Both the position numbers and the translations under genes were made by a program. A stretch of DNA of 64,000 nucleotides from Syntrophobotulus glycolicus DSM 8271 (GTDB lineage Bacteria > Bacillota > Desulfitobacteriia > Desulfitobacteriales > Syntrophobotulaceae): contig NC_015172.1 in the NCBI RefSeq assembly GCF_000190635.1, positions 2,728,001 to 2,792,000 of the forward strand. Reading direction: 5' to 3'. Shown in pieces: positions 9,351 to 18,129 of this stretch. How positions within the stretch are numbered: the first letter of the stretch is position 1; each line of letters starts with the position of its first letter. A model generated the notes under the pieces. It was not told where the DNA came from and ran no database searches. It saw only the letters and a list, made by a program, of their open reading frames with translations.

Positions 9351-9872
9351 CTACCGCATCTTGCATAACCAGAACCCTCCTTTAAACGTCTTCGGTTCAT
9401 GAAAAACCACAAAAGCATGGGGGGATTTTTCATCTATGATTGTCATCAGCTCTTTTTGCCTGTTCCTTTTCGTTAAAACATCAAGGACCAGCCTTTTCCC
9501 GTCTCTGCCGTCGCCGATCCAGGATGTGACCCCAAAACCCTGTCCCCTGATCACCTTGACCAAGGTATCGTCATCAGAGTCAATAATGACCTGAGCCGTT
9601 AAATATCCTAAAGCAAGCCTCTCTTCGATCAGGCTTCCCAGGAAAACTCCTATCCCATAACCTATACAGTAGGCAGCGATATTACATGGGCTGTTCAAGT
9701 TATTCAGAATGATTGACAGGCCCATGATATAGACAAAAATTTCTATGACGGAAAGCAGTGACGCATAAAGGCTCAGCCCCTTGATCATCAGAATAAACCT
9801 TACCGTCGTCAGGGAAACATACGTGATGTTGATTGCCATGATGATCAATACAAGCTGCCAGACTACGTTCAT
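9351..9872 (-). CDS. UPF0316/DUF2179 membrane protein (YebE-like)
   Basis: 173 aa. The N-terminal half has three hydrophobic helices (MNVVWQLVLIIMAINITYVS, a second around SLLSVIEIFVYIMG, a third around IAAYCIGYGIGVFLGS), followed by a soluble DUF2179 domain with VIRGQGFGVTSWIGDGRDGKR. The function of the family is unknown; a ligand-binding membrane regulator has been suggested for DUF2179 domains. The ATG at 9872 is chosen because AAGGTG lies 8 nt upstream; a GTG three codons earlier overlaps that site. Confidence 0.8.
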   Translation of the reverse strand: MNVVWQLVLIIMAINITYVSLTTVRFILMIKGLSLYASLLSVIEIFVYIMGLSIILNNLNSPCNIAAYCIGYGIGVFLGSLIEERLALGYLTAQVIIDSDDDTLVKVIRGQGFGVTSWIGDGRDGKRLVLDVLTKRNRQKELMTIIDEKSPHAFVVFHEPKTFKGGFWLCKMR

Positions 9873-9882
9873 TCGTATCACC

Positions 9883-10075
9883 TTATCATTTTTATTTGTT
9901 GGACCGGTATCCTCATTATTTTATTTCCAGTACCTGTTTGTTGCCTTGTTTCCAGTATATATTCCCTCGTCACACTCATTTTATCATAATCCACTCCGAT
10001 TCCAAATCTGGTGATTCCTTATGCTTATGTTTCTGATGATTCCTTGATCTTGATAAATCCATCTTGCTCCCGGAG
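9883..10075. other. Intergenic stretch with short direct repeats
   Basis: No gene is seen between the DUF2179 gene and the leader at 10111. TTTCCAGTA occurs twice about 28 bp apart near 9930-9960, upstream of the DUF2179 gene, and TGATTCCTT occurs at 10012-10020 and 10037-10045. These may be protein-binding sites, but nothing in the sequence says for what. Confidence 0.25.
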
Positions 10076-10110
10076 CTAAAATCTGTTATATTTTAATCAA
10101 TAGAATATTT

Positions 10111-10205
10111 ACCTGACAGAAAAGTATGTTCTGATCTGGAAGGAAGCGGTTTGTCCTTTTGTTCTTTTTTGCTTTCTTCCGTCAGGAAGGAAGCTTTTAG
10201 TTTTT
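10111..10205 (+). promoter_or_regulatory. Attenuator-like leader RNA of the TM1266-type gene (copy 1)
   Basis: Starts with ACCTGACAGAAAAG, then TGTTCTGATCTG, which can form a CAGAA/TTCTG hairpin. Segment A (GGAAGGAAGC, 10138-10147) is identical to segment C (10185-10194), and both pair with segment B (GCTTTCTTCC, 10171-10180, one mismatch). B:C forms a short-loop hairpin followed by TTTTAGTTTTT, a terminator shape, while A:B would be the antiterminator. The same opening motif precedes hydG at 10567. The layout is that of a riboswitch or protein-controlled attenuator; I do not recognise the class. Confidence 0.65.
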
Positions 10206-10223
10206 CTAAGAGGGTGTGATCAG

Positions 10224-10478
10224 ATGAAGAAAGTAGCCGTAATCAGTGCCATTCTGGAAGACCCGGAAAAGACCCAGCTCCAGTTTAATCATACGGTTGC
10301 CTCATTTAAAGGAATCATCAAGGGCCGTATGGGCTTGCCTATGCCCGACCAGGAAATTTCCGTCATCTTTATCGCGGTATTAGGAGAAACAGATGAAATC
10401 AACAGTCTTACCGGAAAGCTGGGTAAAATCGAGAAAGTATCAGTAAAGACTGCCATATCCAAAAAAGATTTTGATTAA
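10224..10478 (+). CDS. TM1266-type iron-only hydrogenase system putative regulator
   Basis: 84 aa. The sequence MKKVAVISAILEDPEK, with SFKGIIKGRMGLPMP and ISVIFIAVLGETDEINSLTGKLG, matches the small TM1266 family (TIGR03959), which has an ACT/NikR-C-like ferredoxin-like fold and is consistently found beside [FeFe]-hydrogenase maturation genes. A regulatory role is proposed, not shown. The RBS is GAGGGTG. It is followed by the hydG leader and gene. Confidence 0.85.
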   Translation: MKKVAVISAILEDPEKTQLQFNHTVASFKGIIKGRMGLPMPDQEISVIFIAVLGETDEINSLTGKLGKIEKVSVKTAISKKDFD

Positions 10479-10566
10479 TCTTTCCCCGCCGCGGCAGGGA
10501 AAATATCGGAAATCTCTTATTGCACCCTGATCGAGCATCACGTCTCAATAAAATCATATGTTTCGA

Positions 10567-10699
10567 ACCTGACAGAAAAGACCTGTTCTGATCTGAAAGA
10601 AGAGAAATCAACCGTTTGACTATCGACAGTTTGTATTTTTCTTTTTAAGAATACGGACTGAAAACGGATTGCTGCTTTTCTTCAGAGAAAAGCTTTTTT
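10567..10699 (+). promoter_or_regulatory. Attenuator-like leader RNA of hydG (copy 2)
   Basis: Opens with the same ACCTGACAGAAAAG and TGTTCTGATCTG as copy 1 at 10111. Downstream pairings are CCGTTT (10612-10617) with AAACGG (10662-10667), enclosing CAGT/ACTG and GTATT/AATAC, then a perfect 8-bp terminator hairpin GCTTTTCT-TCAG-AGAAAAGC (10674-10693) followed by TTTTTT. The GAAGAGAAA just after the conserved motif can pair imperfectly with the terminator 5' arm. A further palindrome, TTCTGAAATCAGAA, lies at 10724-10737 near the ribosome binding site. Confidence 0.65.
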
Positions 10700-10773
10700 A
10701 TTTCAGCTCCTTAACATAATTTTTTCTGAAATCAGAACACTATTAAAAACAAAGGCATGAGGAGGAAAACCAG

Positions 10774-12237
10774 ATGAGTACAAAAATTTTAGAAAAAGAA
10801 AGAACAAGCCCTGCCGATCCTGAAGTCGCTTTCATCAACAATGAACAAATCAATGAGGATCTGGCTCAGGCCAAGACAGCTCCCAAAGAAGAAGTTCAAA
10901 GGATCATCGCTAAAGGCAGAGCCGCTAAAGGTCTTACTCCCCAGGAAACGGCCATTTTGCTGGAAGTCACAGACCCGGAACTGAAAAAAGAGCTTTTTGC
11001 CGCTGCCCTCGAAGTGAAAGAAAAAATCTACGGAAAGAGAATCGTTATGTTTGCCCCTCTTTACCTCAGTAATTATTGCATTAATGAATGTACTTACTGC
11101 GGCTACCACCGTTCCAACAAGGAGATGCCCAGACGCAAGCTGACGATGGATGAAATCGCTGAAGAGATCAAGATTCTGGAGAAAATGGGACACAAGCGCC
11201 TGGCCCTGGAAACGGGTGAAGACCCTGTCAATTGTCCGATCGAATATGTTTTGGATGCCATTAAAGTGATCTATGAAACAAGTGAAGAGCAGGGGGAAAT
11301 CCGCCGGGTAAATGTCAATATTGCCGCGACAACGGTTGAAAATTACCGGAAATTAAGAGATGCCGGCATCGGTACCTATATTCTCTTTCAGGAAACCTAC
11401 CACCGGCCGACCTATAAAAAGCTCCATTTGAGCGGACCAAAGTCCTCCTATCACTATCATACCACCGCCTTTGACCGGGCAATGGAGGGCGGTATTGATG
11501 ATGTGGGTGCCGGTGTTCTATTCGGTCTTTACGACTACAAATTCGAGGTCCTTGCTTTACTTTATCATGCCCTTCACCTTGAAGAAAAATTTGGTGTCGG
11601 CCCTCATACTATCTCTGTTCCCAGAATCAGGCCTGCCTCAGGGATGAGTCTGGATCAATTCCCTTATCTTGTTCAAGATGAAGATTTCAAAACAGTTATT
11701 GCTATCCTGCGCCTGGCTGTGCCTTACACGGGAATTATCCTCTCGACCAGAGAAACTCCCGAATTCCGGGATGAAGCCATTAAGCTTGGGGTATCCCAGA
11801 TCAGCGCAGGCTCATGTACAGGTGTAGGGTCTTACAAAAAGGAATTTGCCGAAGAGAATTCCTGTTCCGCTGATCACAAGACAGATGCCACTGCCCAATT
11901 CCAGGTCAGCGATGAACGTACTCCTGAGGAAGTCTTGATCAACCTATGCTCCCAAGGCTATCTCCCCAGTTACTGTACAGCCTGCTACCGGACAGGCCGG
12001 ACAGGGGACAGGTTCATGCAGCTGGCCAAAACCGGAAATATTTGCAATGTCTGTCTACCTAACGCCCTGACTACTTTTCAGGAATACCTGATGGATTATG
12101 CTTCACCTCAGCTAAAGGAACTGGGTGAAAGAACAATTGAAAATTTTGTGGAAGAAATTCAGAATGATCGAATCAAAGAGCTGACAATAGGCAATCTTGA
12201 AAAGATTAAAGAAGGGCAGCGCGATTTCTTCGTCTGA
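10774..12237 (+). CDS. hydG: [FeFe]-hydrogenase H-cluster maturase HydG (radical SAM)
   Basis: 487 aa, usual length. CINECTYCG gives the CX3CX2C radical SAM cluster (C102, C106, C109). The C-terminal CTACYRTGRTGDRF...NICNVCLPNA supplies the cysteines of the auxiliary dangler-iron cluster. HydG splits tyrosine to make the CO and CN ligands and delivers an Fe(CO)2CN-cysteine synthon for the H-cluster. The start has GAGGAGG upstream. A long structured leader with a terminator precedes it, so expression is probably attenuated. aspA and hydF follow on the same strand; hydE and the hydrogenase itself are not in the window. Confidence 0.97.
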   Translation: MSTKILEKERTSPADPEVAFINNEQINEDLAQAKTAPKEEVQRIIAKGRAAKGLTPQETAILLEVTDPELKKELFAAALEVKEKIYGKRIVMFAPLYLSNYCINECTYCGYHRSNKEMPRRKLTMDEIAEEIKILEKMGHKRLALETGEDPVNCPIEYVLDAIKVIYETSEEQGEIRRVNVNIAATTVENYRKLRDAGIGTYILFQETYHRPTYKKLHLSGPKSSYHYHTTAFDRAMEGGIDDVGAGVLFGLYDYKFEVLALLYHALHLEEKFGVGPHTISVPRIRPASGMSLDQFPYLVQDEDFKTVIAILRLAVPYTGIILSTRETPEFRDEAIKLGVSQISAGSCTGVGSYKKEFAEENSCSADHKTDATAQFQVSDERTPEEVLINLCSQGYLPSYCTACYRTGRTGDRFMQLAKTGNICNVCLPNALTTFQEYLMDYASPQLKELGERTIENFVEEIQNDRIKELTIGNLEKIKEGQRDFFV

Positions 12238-12359
12238 TCCGCCCTCCTTTCAATTCAGTGATGCTCCCATGCAGCAGTCTTGATTTCCCAAACAGCGCTG
12301 AATACTCTATAATTGATATCATCAAATCAGTCTAAACACTTTGCATTGGAGGTTATTCC

Positions 12360-13763
12360 ATGCGCATCGAAAAGGATTTTTTGGGAGAAAAACAAGTACC
12401 CGAACATGCCTATTGGGGAATTCACACTCAGCGTGCTTTAGAGAACTTCCCTTTATCCGGCCATCCTGTCCACTCCAATTTGATTAAAGCTTTGGCTTTG
12501 GTTAAAGTATCGGCAGCACAGGCCAATATGGAATTAGGATACCTGGACAATGATACGGGATATGCCATCATTGAAGCCGGTTCGGAGATCGCCGCAGGTA
12601 AGCTTGCCGACCAGTTTCCCACAGATGCCCTGCAAGGAGGGGCCGGAACCTCAACCAATATGAATGTGAATGAAGTCATTGCCAACAGGGCGACTGAACT
12701 TCTGGGGGGCGGGAAAGGCCAATATCTGGTTGATCCTTTGAACCATGTCAATATGCATCAATCGACAAATGATGTCTATCCGACCGCTTTAAGGATTGCC
12801 GCCATCAAAATGCTGCTGCCTTTAAGCGAGCAGATCGCCGAGCTGCAGGATGTCCTGCAGCAGAAAGAAGCAGAATTCGCCGGTATTTTAAAACCGGGGA
12901 GGACCCAGCTACAGGATGCCGTCCCCGTGACCCTGGGCCAGGAATTCAGCGGCTGGGCCCAGGCTGTTGCCCGGGACCGCTGGCGCATCTACAAGGTTGA
13001 GGAACGGCTGCGCCAGGTCAATCTTGGCGGAACAGCCGCTGGAACAGGTATTAATGCCCCCCGTGAATATATTTTTCTGGTCATAGAGAAATTGCGCCAG
13101 AATACCGGAATAGGTTTAGCCAGAGCCGAGAGCCTGATTGATGTTACCCAAAACGCCGATGTTTTCACGGAAGTATCCGGTCTGCTTAAGGCTGCCGCGG
13201 TGAATTTGAATAAGATCGCCAATGATTTGCGCCTGCTCTCCTCCGGTCCCTTCGCCGGCTTTGCCGAAATCCGTCTTCCGGAAAAGCAGGCAGGTTCGAC
13301 AATCATGCCCGGAAAGGTTAACCCAATTATCCCGGAAGCAGTAAATCAGGTCGCTTTTCAGGTGATTGCCGCTGATCTTGCCATCACCATGGCCTGTCAA
13401 AACGGCCAGCTGGAGATCAACCAATTTCTGCCTCTCGTCACCTATAACCTTTTACAGGCCATTGATCTTCTTGGCAAGGGTGCTTCCATTCTCGCCTACA
13501 AATGCGTCAGCGGGATCACGGTCAATGAGGAAAGATGCCTTGAGCTTGTGGAGCACAGTTTGATCACAGCTCCCATTCTCATGCCTGTTCTGGGTTATGC
13601 TAAAACAGCAGAAGTGGTTAAATACGCCCGCCGGGAAAAAGTCACTGTCCGCCAGGCGGTCAAGGATCTCGGCTACCTCAGCAGTGAAGATGCCGAGAAG
13701 GTCCTGGATTATCATCTGATGGCCAGACCCGGATCAGCGGACAAACCTTTACGTGAAGAGTAA
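12360..13763 (+). CDS. aspA: Aspartate ammonia-lyase
   Basis: 467 aa. The fumarase/aspartase signature GSTIMPGKVNP is present, with GGAGTSTNMNVNEVIANRA and HVNMHQSTNDVYPTA near the N-terminus, as in aspartases rather than fumarases. It converts aspartate to fumarate and ammonia. It lies between hydG and hydF and its 3' end abuts hydF, so it is probably part of the maturation operon. Aspartase genes recur in hyd maturation clusters of anaerobes; a link to the nitrogen of the H-cluster bridging ligand is a suggestion, not proven by this sequence. RBS is GGAGG. Confidence 0.92.
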   Translation: MRIEKDFLGEKQVPEHAYWGIHTQRALENFPLSGHPVHSNLIKALALVKVSAAQANMELGYLDNDTGYAIIEAGSEIAAGKLADQFPTDALQGGAGTSTNMNVNEVIANRATELLGGGKGQYLVDPLNHVNMHQSTNDVYPTALRIAAIKMLLPLSEQIAELQDVLQQKEAEFAGILKPGRTQLQDAVPVTLGQEFSGWAQAVARDRWRIYKVEERLRQVNLGGTAAGTGINAPREYIFLVIEKLRQNTGIGLARAESLIDVTQNADVFTEVSGLLKAAAVNLNKIANDLRLLSSGPFAGFAEIRLPEKQAGSTIMPGKVNPIIPEAVNQVAFQVIAADLAITMACQNGQLEINQFLPLVTYNLLQAIDLLGKGASILAYKCVSGITVNEERCLELVEHSLITAPILMPVLGYAKTAEVVKYARREKVTVRQAVKDLGYLSSEDAEKVLDYHLMARPGSADKPLREE

Positions 13764-13791
13764 TTCATCATCAGAAATGAGGAAGATAGAC

Positions 13792-15045
13792 ATGCAGGAT
13801 ACACCCAAAGGTTCCCGTTTGCATATATCACTCTTTGGCCGCCGAAATGCCGGTAAATCAAGTTTGATCAATGCGCTCACCAATCAGGACATCGCCCTTG
13901 TTTCCGATGTGCCGGGAACAACTACCGATCCTGTTTATAAAGCAATGGAAATTCTGCCGATCGGGCCGGTCATGCTGATTGATACGGCCGGGCTGGATGA
14001 TGTAGGCTCTCTGGGAGAGCTGAGGGTCCGGAAATCACGACAGGTTTTGGACAAAACGGATGTCACTTTGCTGGTTGTGGATTCCGGTACTGGATTTGGG
14101 GATTTTGAAAAAAATATTTATGATCTTTGCGTCGAGCGGAATATTCCCGTCCTGATTATCTTTAACAAGATTGATCTCATCAATGAAGACCAAAAAAAGG
14201 CCCTGCAAAACAACCTTGAGCAAACATACGGTCTTTCTTTGCAAAATCCGCAAACATCAGCCCCTCAGGCCCTTTTTGTCAGCTCAGTCACTAAGGAAGG
14301 GATTTTGCAGCTCAAACAGAATTTAAGCAAAATCAAACCTACCGAATGGCTTGCCCCGGCAATCGTCGGGGATCTGGTGGAACCGGGTTCCATGATTGTC
14401 CTGGTCGTCCCGATTGACATGGCTGCCCCTCAAGGCCGCTTAATCCTTCCTCAGGTTCAGACCATCCGGGATATCCTCGATCATGATTGCCTGACCGTCG
14501 TCTGCAAGGAGTATGAACTAAAAAAAGCCCTGGACTCTTTAAAGGAGCCTCCGGCCCTTGTGGTCACCGATTCCCAGGCCTTTTTGAAAGTATCTGCCGA
14601 TGTTCCCCCCGAGGTTCCCCTGACATCATTCTCTATTTTAATGGCTCGTTATAAGGGGGATTTGCTTGCTCTTGCCGAGGGTGCCAAAGCTGCGGAAAGA
14701 CTCAACCCCGGAGACAAGATCCTTATTGCCGAATCCTGTACCCATCACCAGCAGCCTGATGATATCGGCAAGGTCAAAATCCCCCGCTGGCTGAGACAAA
14801 TGGTGGGAGGGGAGCTGCATATCGATTACTCCAATGGGAGCAATTACCCGCACAACCTTGACGAATATCAACTGATCATCCATTGCGGGGGCTGTATGCT
14901 TAACCGCAAGGAAATGCTGCACCGTATTAACCAGGCCCAAAATAAAAACATTCCAATCGTCAATTATGGAATGCTTATTGCCGTAGTCCATGGTATCCTG
15001 CCCAGAGCCTTAAAACCTTTGGGAATCGACTATAAATCAATATAA
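13792..15045 (+). CDS. hydF: [FeFe]-hydrogenase maturation GTPase and scaffold HydF
   Basis: 417 aa from the ATG at 13792, which has GAGGAAG 7 nt upstream; a longer frame begins inside aspA at a GTG (13753) with no good site. The N-terminal GTPase has a P-loop GRRNAGKSS, DTAGL and NKID. The C-terminal cluster domain shows CTHHQQPDD and HCGGC, the CxH...HCxxC ligands of the [4Fe-4S] cluster. HydF is the scaffold on which HydE and HydG products are assembled before transfer to the hydrogenase. It converges with the ComA-like gene and overlaps it by 16 bp. Confidence 0.96.
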   Translation: MQDTPKGSRLHISLFGRRNAGKSSLINALTNQDIALVSDVPGTTTDPVYKAMEILPIGPVMLIDTAGLDDVGSLGELRVRKSRQVLDKTDVTLLVVDSGTGFGDFEKNIYDLCVERNIPVLIIFNKIDLINEDQKKALQNNLEQTYGLSLQNPQTSAPQALFVSSVTKEGILQLKQNLSKIKPTEWLAPAIVGDLVEPGSMIVLVVPIDMAAPQGRLILPQVQTIRDILDHDCLTVVCKEYELKKALDSLKEPPALVVTDSQAFLKVSADVPPEVPLTSFSILMARYKGDLLALAEGAKAAERLNPGDKILIAESCTHHQQPDDIGKVKIPRWLRQMVGGELHIDYSNGSNYPHNLDEYQLIIHCGGCMLNRKEMLHRINQAQNKNIPIVNYGMLIAVVHGILPRALKPLGIDYKSI

Positions 15046-15710
15046 GCCCACTTTACAACAGCTTCCAGGCGTGTAGTTACTTTGAGCTTTTTCTGAATGT
15101 TTCTGATATGGAGATCCACCGTTCTTTTTTTTATTCCCAGAGCGGCTGCGATCTCTTTGTTTTGCAAGCCCTTGTTCATCAGCCTGGCAACTTCCACCTC
15201 TCTGGAGGTAAACAGCTGAAACATGGATTTATTTGCTACTAACGGGACCTTAAAATTGTTATTGTTGATTAAAGAACGCGGTGAAGTTTCCAGCCCTTCA
15301 GAAAAGACGGTTTCCCCTTCATAGACTCTAAATATAGCTTGAATCATTTCCCTGACTGAACAATCCTTGAGTAAAAATCCGGCTACCCCTTTATCCCCAT
15401 AGGTCAAAATGAAAGCGGCGGGATTTAGATCGGTCAAAATAATCACTTTCAGATGAGAATTGATTTGCTTCATCCGGCCGATGAAATCTGTCCTGGAAAG
15501 CTTTAGACTGCAGCTGTCCAGCAGCACGACATCCGGGTCGGCAGTATTCACGAATTCCAAACATTCATTTTCGTTCTTGGCTACCCCAACAACAGTAATT
15601 CTGGGCTCTACCGCCAATAAAGAGACTGTCCCTTCTGCAAATGAAGTATGATGATCTAAAATCAACACTTTAATCTGATCCGGTATCTCTTCATTTAAGG
15701 ATAAGGACAA
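15030..15710 (-). CDS. comA: ComA-like LuxR-family response regulator
   Basis: 226 aa. The receiver domain has LILDHH with the acidic pocket (D19), the phospho-acceptor D65 in DVVLLDS and the conserved Lys in FLLKDCS; a LuxR-type HTH follows (LFTSREVEVARLMNKGLQNKEIAAALGI, then KKRTVDLHIRNIQKKL). It is the last gene of the comX-comQ-comP-comA operon and is the expected target of the ComP-like kinase. The start is a TTG preceded by GGAGGGAG at good spacing. Targets are unknown; a palindrome over the comX promoter is one candidate. Confidence 0.85.
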   Translation of the reverse strand: MSLSLNEEIPDQIKVLILDHHTSFAEGTVSLLAVEPRITVVGVAKNENECLEFVNTADPDVVLLDSCSLKLSRTDFIGRMKQINSHLKVIILTDLNPAAFILTYGDKGVAGFLLKDCSVREMIQAIFRVYEGETVFSEGLETSPRSLINNNNFKVPLVANKSMFQLFTSREVEVARLMNKGLQNKEIAAALGIKKRTVDLHIRNIQKKLKVTTRLEAVVKWAYIDL

Positions 15711-15768
15711 TTTTCTCCCTCCCTCTTCGTCTTTTTGTTAATCGAGTTTTTCATTTTAAAAGTCCGAT

Positions 15769-18129
15769 TCAAATAATCGGAATACTGGCCTGGACAACTG
15801 TCCCGTTAAAGTCTTTAGCGCCTACAAGCAGTTTTCCGCCTAAATTTTCTATTCTTTCTTTCATCCCGGCGAGCCCGAAATAGCCCTCGGTCAGGATCAG
15901 GTCCTCTATTTTACTTTTCTCAAAAACCTTACCGGAATTTTTAACCATCAGCAGTATGGTGGATTCCCTGATCTCAATACAGACCGTGAGCCTAAAGACC
16001 CCGGAATGTTTAGCGGCATTCATGATCCCTTCCTGTAGGAAACGGTAAGCGGCCAATTCGACCTCCTCACCGAACCGGTCCTCTTTCGTGATGCCCACAG
16101 CTTCCAGCGAAATGACCACCAGTTCGTTTTGCATAATCTCTTCACAGAGCAGCTCAACCGCTGAAAGGAGACCTAAATTATTCAGGAATGGAGGGCGCAG
16201 CTCTCCGCAGATCAGCCGCAGATCAAAATTCAAATCCTCAACAAGTTCCTGCATTTGAGTCAGTTCATTCTGCACCTGTTCATCAGCTGTTCCCTGTTCA
16301 AGCAGGTGCTTAATCCTGCGGTTTAAATCAAGACCTAACTGTAACGGACCGTCATGGATTTCCGAAAAGATATTTTTCCTTTCGTTTTCCGTGTTTTTGA
16401 ATAAAGATTGATTTAAGGTCTGAAGCCCTTGGATTCTTTTTTCCGAAAACTGGACATTACGGGCGAACCGGCTGATTTCCTGCGATAGTTCTTCAATAAG
16501 ATACCTGACTTTAAGATGATAAGCCAACTGCCTTGCGATCAAGGTAATTTGAGGCAATTCATCTTTTTCAAACCTTATGCGGGAAAACCGATGGCCTAAA
16601 AATATCCCGCATCTGAATCCATCAGAGAGAAAGGGAACATATATCTCAGCGGGAAAATCCGGGGGCAGCAGCCTGGTTTCCGCAGTCACCATCCGGTCTT
16701 CCTGAAAATAGTTTTCGAGCAAGGTAATTTCCTCCGTTTTTGTCTGGAAGATACCTTTAGCCTTCTTTATATATTTCTTATTGTTGTCTTTAATAACGAT
16801 CAATGCGCCTTCAATAGCAAAGCTGTTGACCATTTCTTCTAAAACCTGATCGTCATGATTTAACGTCGTCAGATTTTTATTTAAGCTAAGAATTTTTGTC
16901 TCAAAATTGTTTTTTGCTTTAACAAATACATGATGGTTAAACGCTATTTTGACTAAAGACTTAATGATTATTGCACAGAACATCAGCAGAAACGTTAACG
17001 ATAATGAAGCTAAATATAATTCAAAACTCAGGTTTGAAATAACACCCAAACCAGAGAGTGCAAGTGGAACTATAATACTTGTTAATACTCCTTCAATGCT
17101 TAATGAAATCATTTTTCTGAAAAGCCTTCGACTGTCTGGCAAATACTTGTTGACAATTACATAGTACCAGGTAAAGGGTACAACAGCTATAGGTAAATAG
17201 CCTAGTCTCAATATTAAAATTCTGTCAAAATCAAAGATTATGGGAATCGCATTAAATAGTATAAACGGAAAAAGACCTACAGTTATCCCCAGAAGCAATA
17301 TACAAGCCTGATTTTTTTCCGGCCTATCATTTGGTACCTTTGTCAATTTAGCTAGATTCCATGAGACTACAAAGACTCCTAAGATTATGTTTATTAAATT
17401 TAACTTTCTTAATTCATTAAAATATTGAATCAGACCAGTAAATTGAAAGAATTCAACAATAACGATTATAAAATAAAATGTTAATAATATATAATGACCT
17501 AGACTGTTTAAATCATTTTTACGTTTAGTAAGTAAAACTGATACAAAATTGAATAACAATAGTGGTATTGTTGAAAAAAATACTGATTCCAGTTCCTTAG
17601 CAAATATTATTGCCCTGCTTGAGGCTGGAGCAATAATAACAGCTAACGCGATACACCAGTTCAACCAAAAAAAAGTGCGTGCTTCTATTGAACCAGATCG
17701 TCTCAACCATGTAATGAATCCCAAAAACCAAAAAATTAACGCTAGGATAACCCAGACACTTTCACTTAATGCTGTCCCGAAAACAGACTTTTCAGTTACT
17801 GACAGAAAGACATTTTCTGTGGACTGATCTGTTTTTTGAGCTTCTATAGAAGTAGCACCTTCTATAGTATTCCATTTCTGAACTAAACGATAATTATGTG
17901 GGTCCTCACCATCGACTTTTAAAATAATATCCCCTTTGTCGATTCCCGCTTTATACCCCTCTCCATAAGGATCACAAATATCGACAATCCACTGTCCATT
18001 ACTATTTTTTAAATCAAGACCAATATATGAATGATTAATGGCTGCAATAAAATATACTATCCCCAATAAAATAAAGACAGCACTTGCAAGATAATATATT
18101 CTTCGCTGACTAAACACTTTCTTCCACAA
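15769..18129 (-). CDS. comP: ComP-like membrane histidine kinase
   Basis: 786 aa. TM1 (about 12-32) is followed by an extracytoplasmic PDZ-like loop (SYIGLDL...YGEGYKAGIDKGDIILKVDGED, about 35-110), then a block of several membrane helices (about 125-400), a cytoplasmic linker, a HisKA_3 dimerisation helix with FSEIHDGPLQLG (phospho-acceptor H592) and a HATPase domain (FLQEGIMNAAKHSG N-box, YFGLAGMKERIENLGG). The PDZ-like loop plus many helices is the ComP architecture for a prenylated peptide signal. It overlaps the comQ stop by 20 bp, so translation is probably coupled. Confidence 0.87.
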   Translation of the reverse strand: MWKKVFSQRRIYYLASAVFILLGIVYFIAAINHSYIGLDLKNSNGQWIVDICDPYGEGYKAGIDKGDIILKVDGEDPHNYRLVQKWNTIEGATSIEAQKTDQSTENVFLSVTEKSVFGTALSESVWVILALIFWFLGFITWLRRSGSIEARTFFWLNWCIALAVIIAPASSRAIIFAKELESVFFSTIPLLLFNFVSVLLTKRKNDLNSLGHYILLTFYFIIVIVEFFQFTGLIQYFNELRKLNLINIILGVFVVSWNLAKLTKVPNDRPEKNQACILLLGITVGLFPFILFNAIPIIFDFDRILILRLGYLPIAVVPFTWYYVIVNKYLPDSRRLFRKMISLSIEGVLTSIIVPLALSGLGVISNLSFELYLASLSLTFLLMFCAIIIKSLVKIAFNHHVFVKAKNNFETKILSLNKNLTTLNHDDQVLEEMVNSFAIEGALIVIKDNNKKYIKKAKGIFQTKTEEITLLENYFQEDRMVTAETRLLPPDFPAEIYVPFLSDGFRCGIFLGHRFSRIRFEKDELPQITLIARQLAYHLKVRYLIEELSQEISRFARNVQFSEKRIQGLQTLNQSLFKNTENERKNIFSEIHDGPLQLGLDLNRRIKHLLEQGTADEQVQNELTQMQELVEDLNFDLRLICGELRPPFLNNLGLLSAVELLCEEIMQNELVVISLEAVGITKEDRFGEEVELAAYRFLQEGIMNAAKHSGVFRLTVCIEIRESTILLMVKNSGKVFEKSKIEDLILTEGYFGLAGMKERIENLGGKLLVGAKDFNGTVVQASIPII

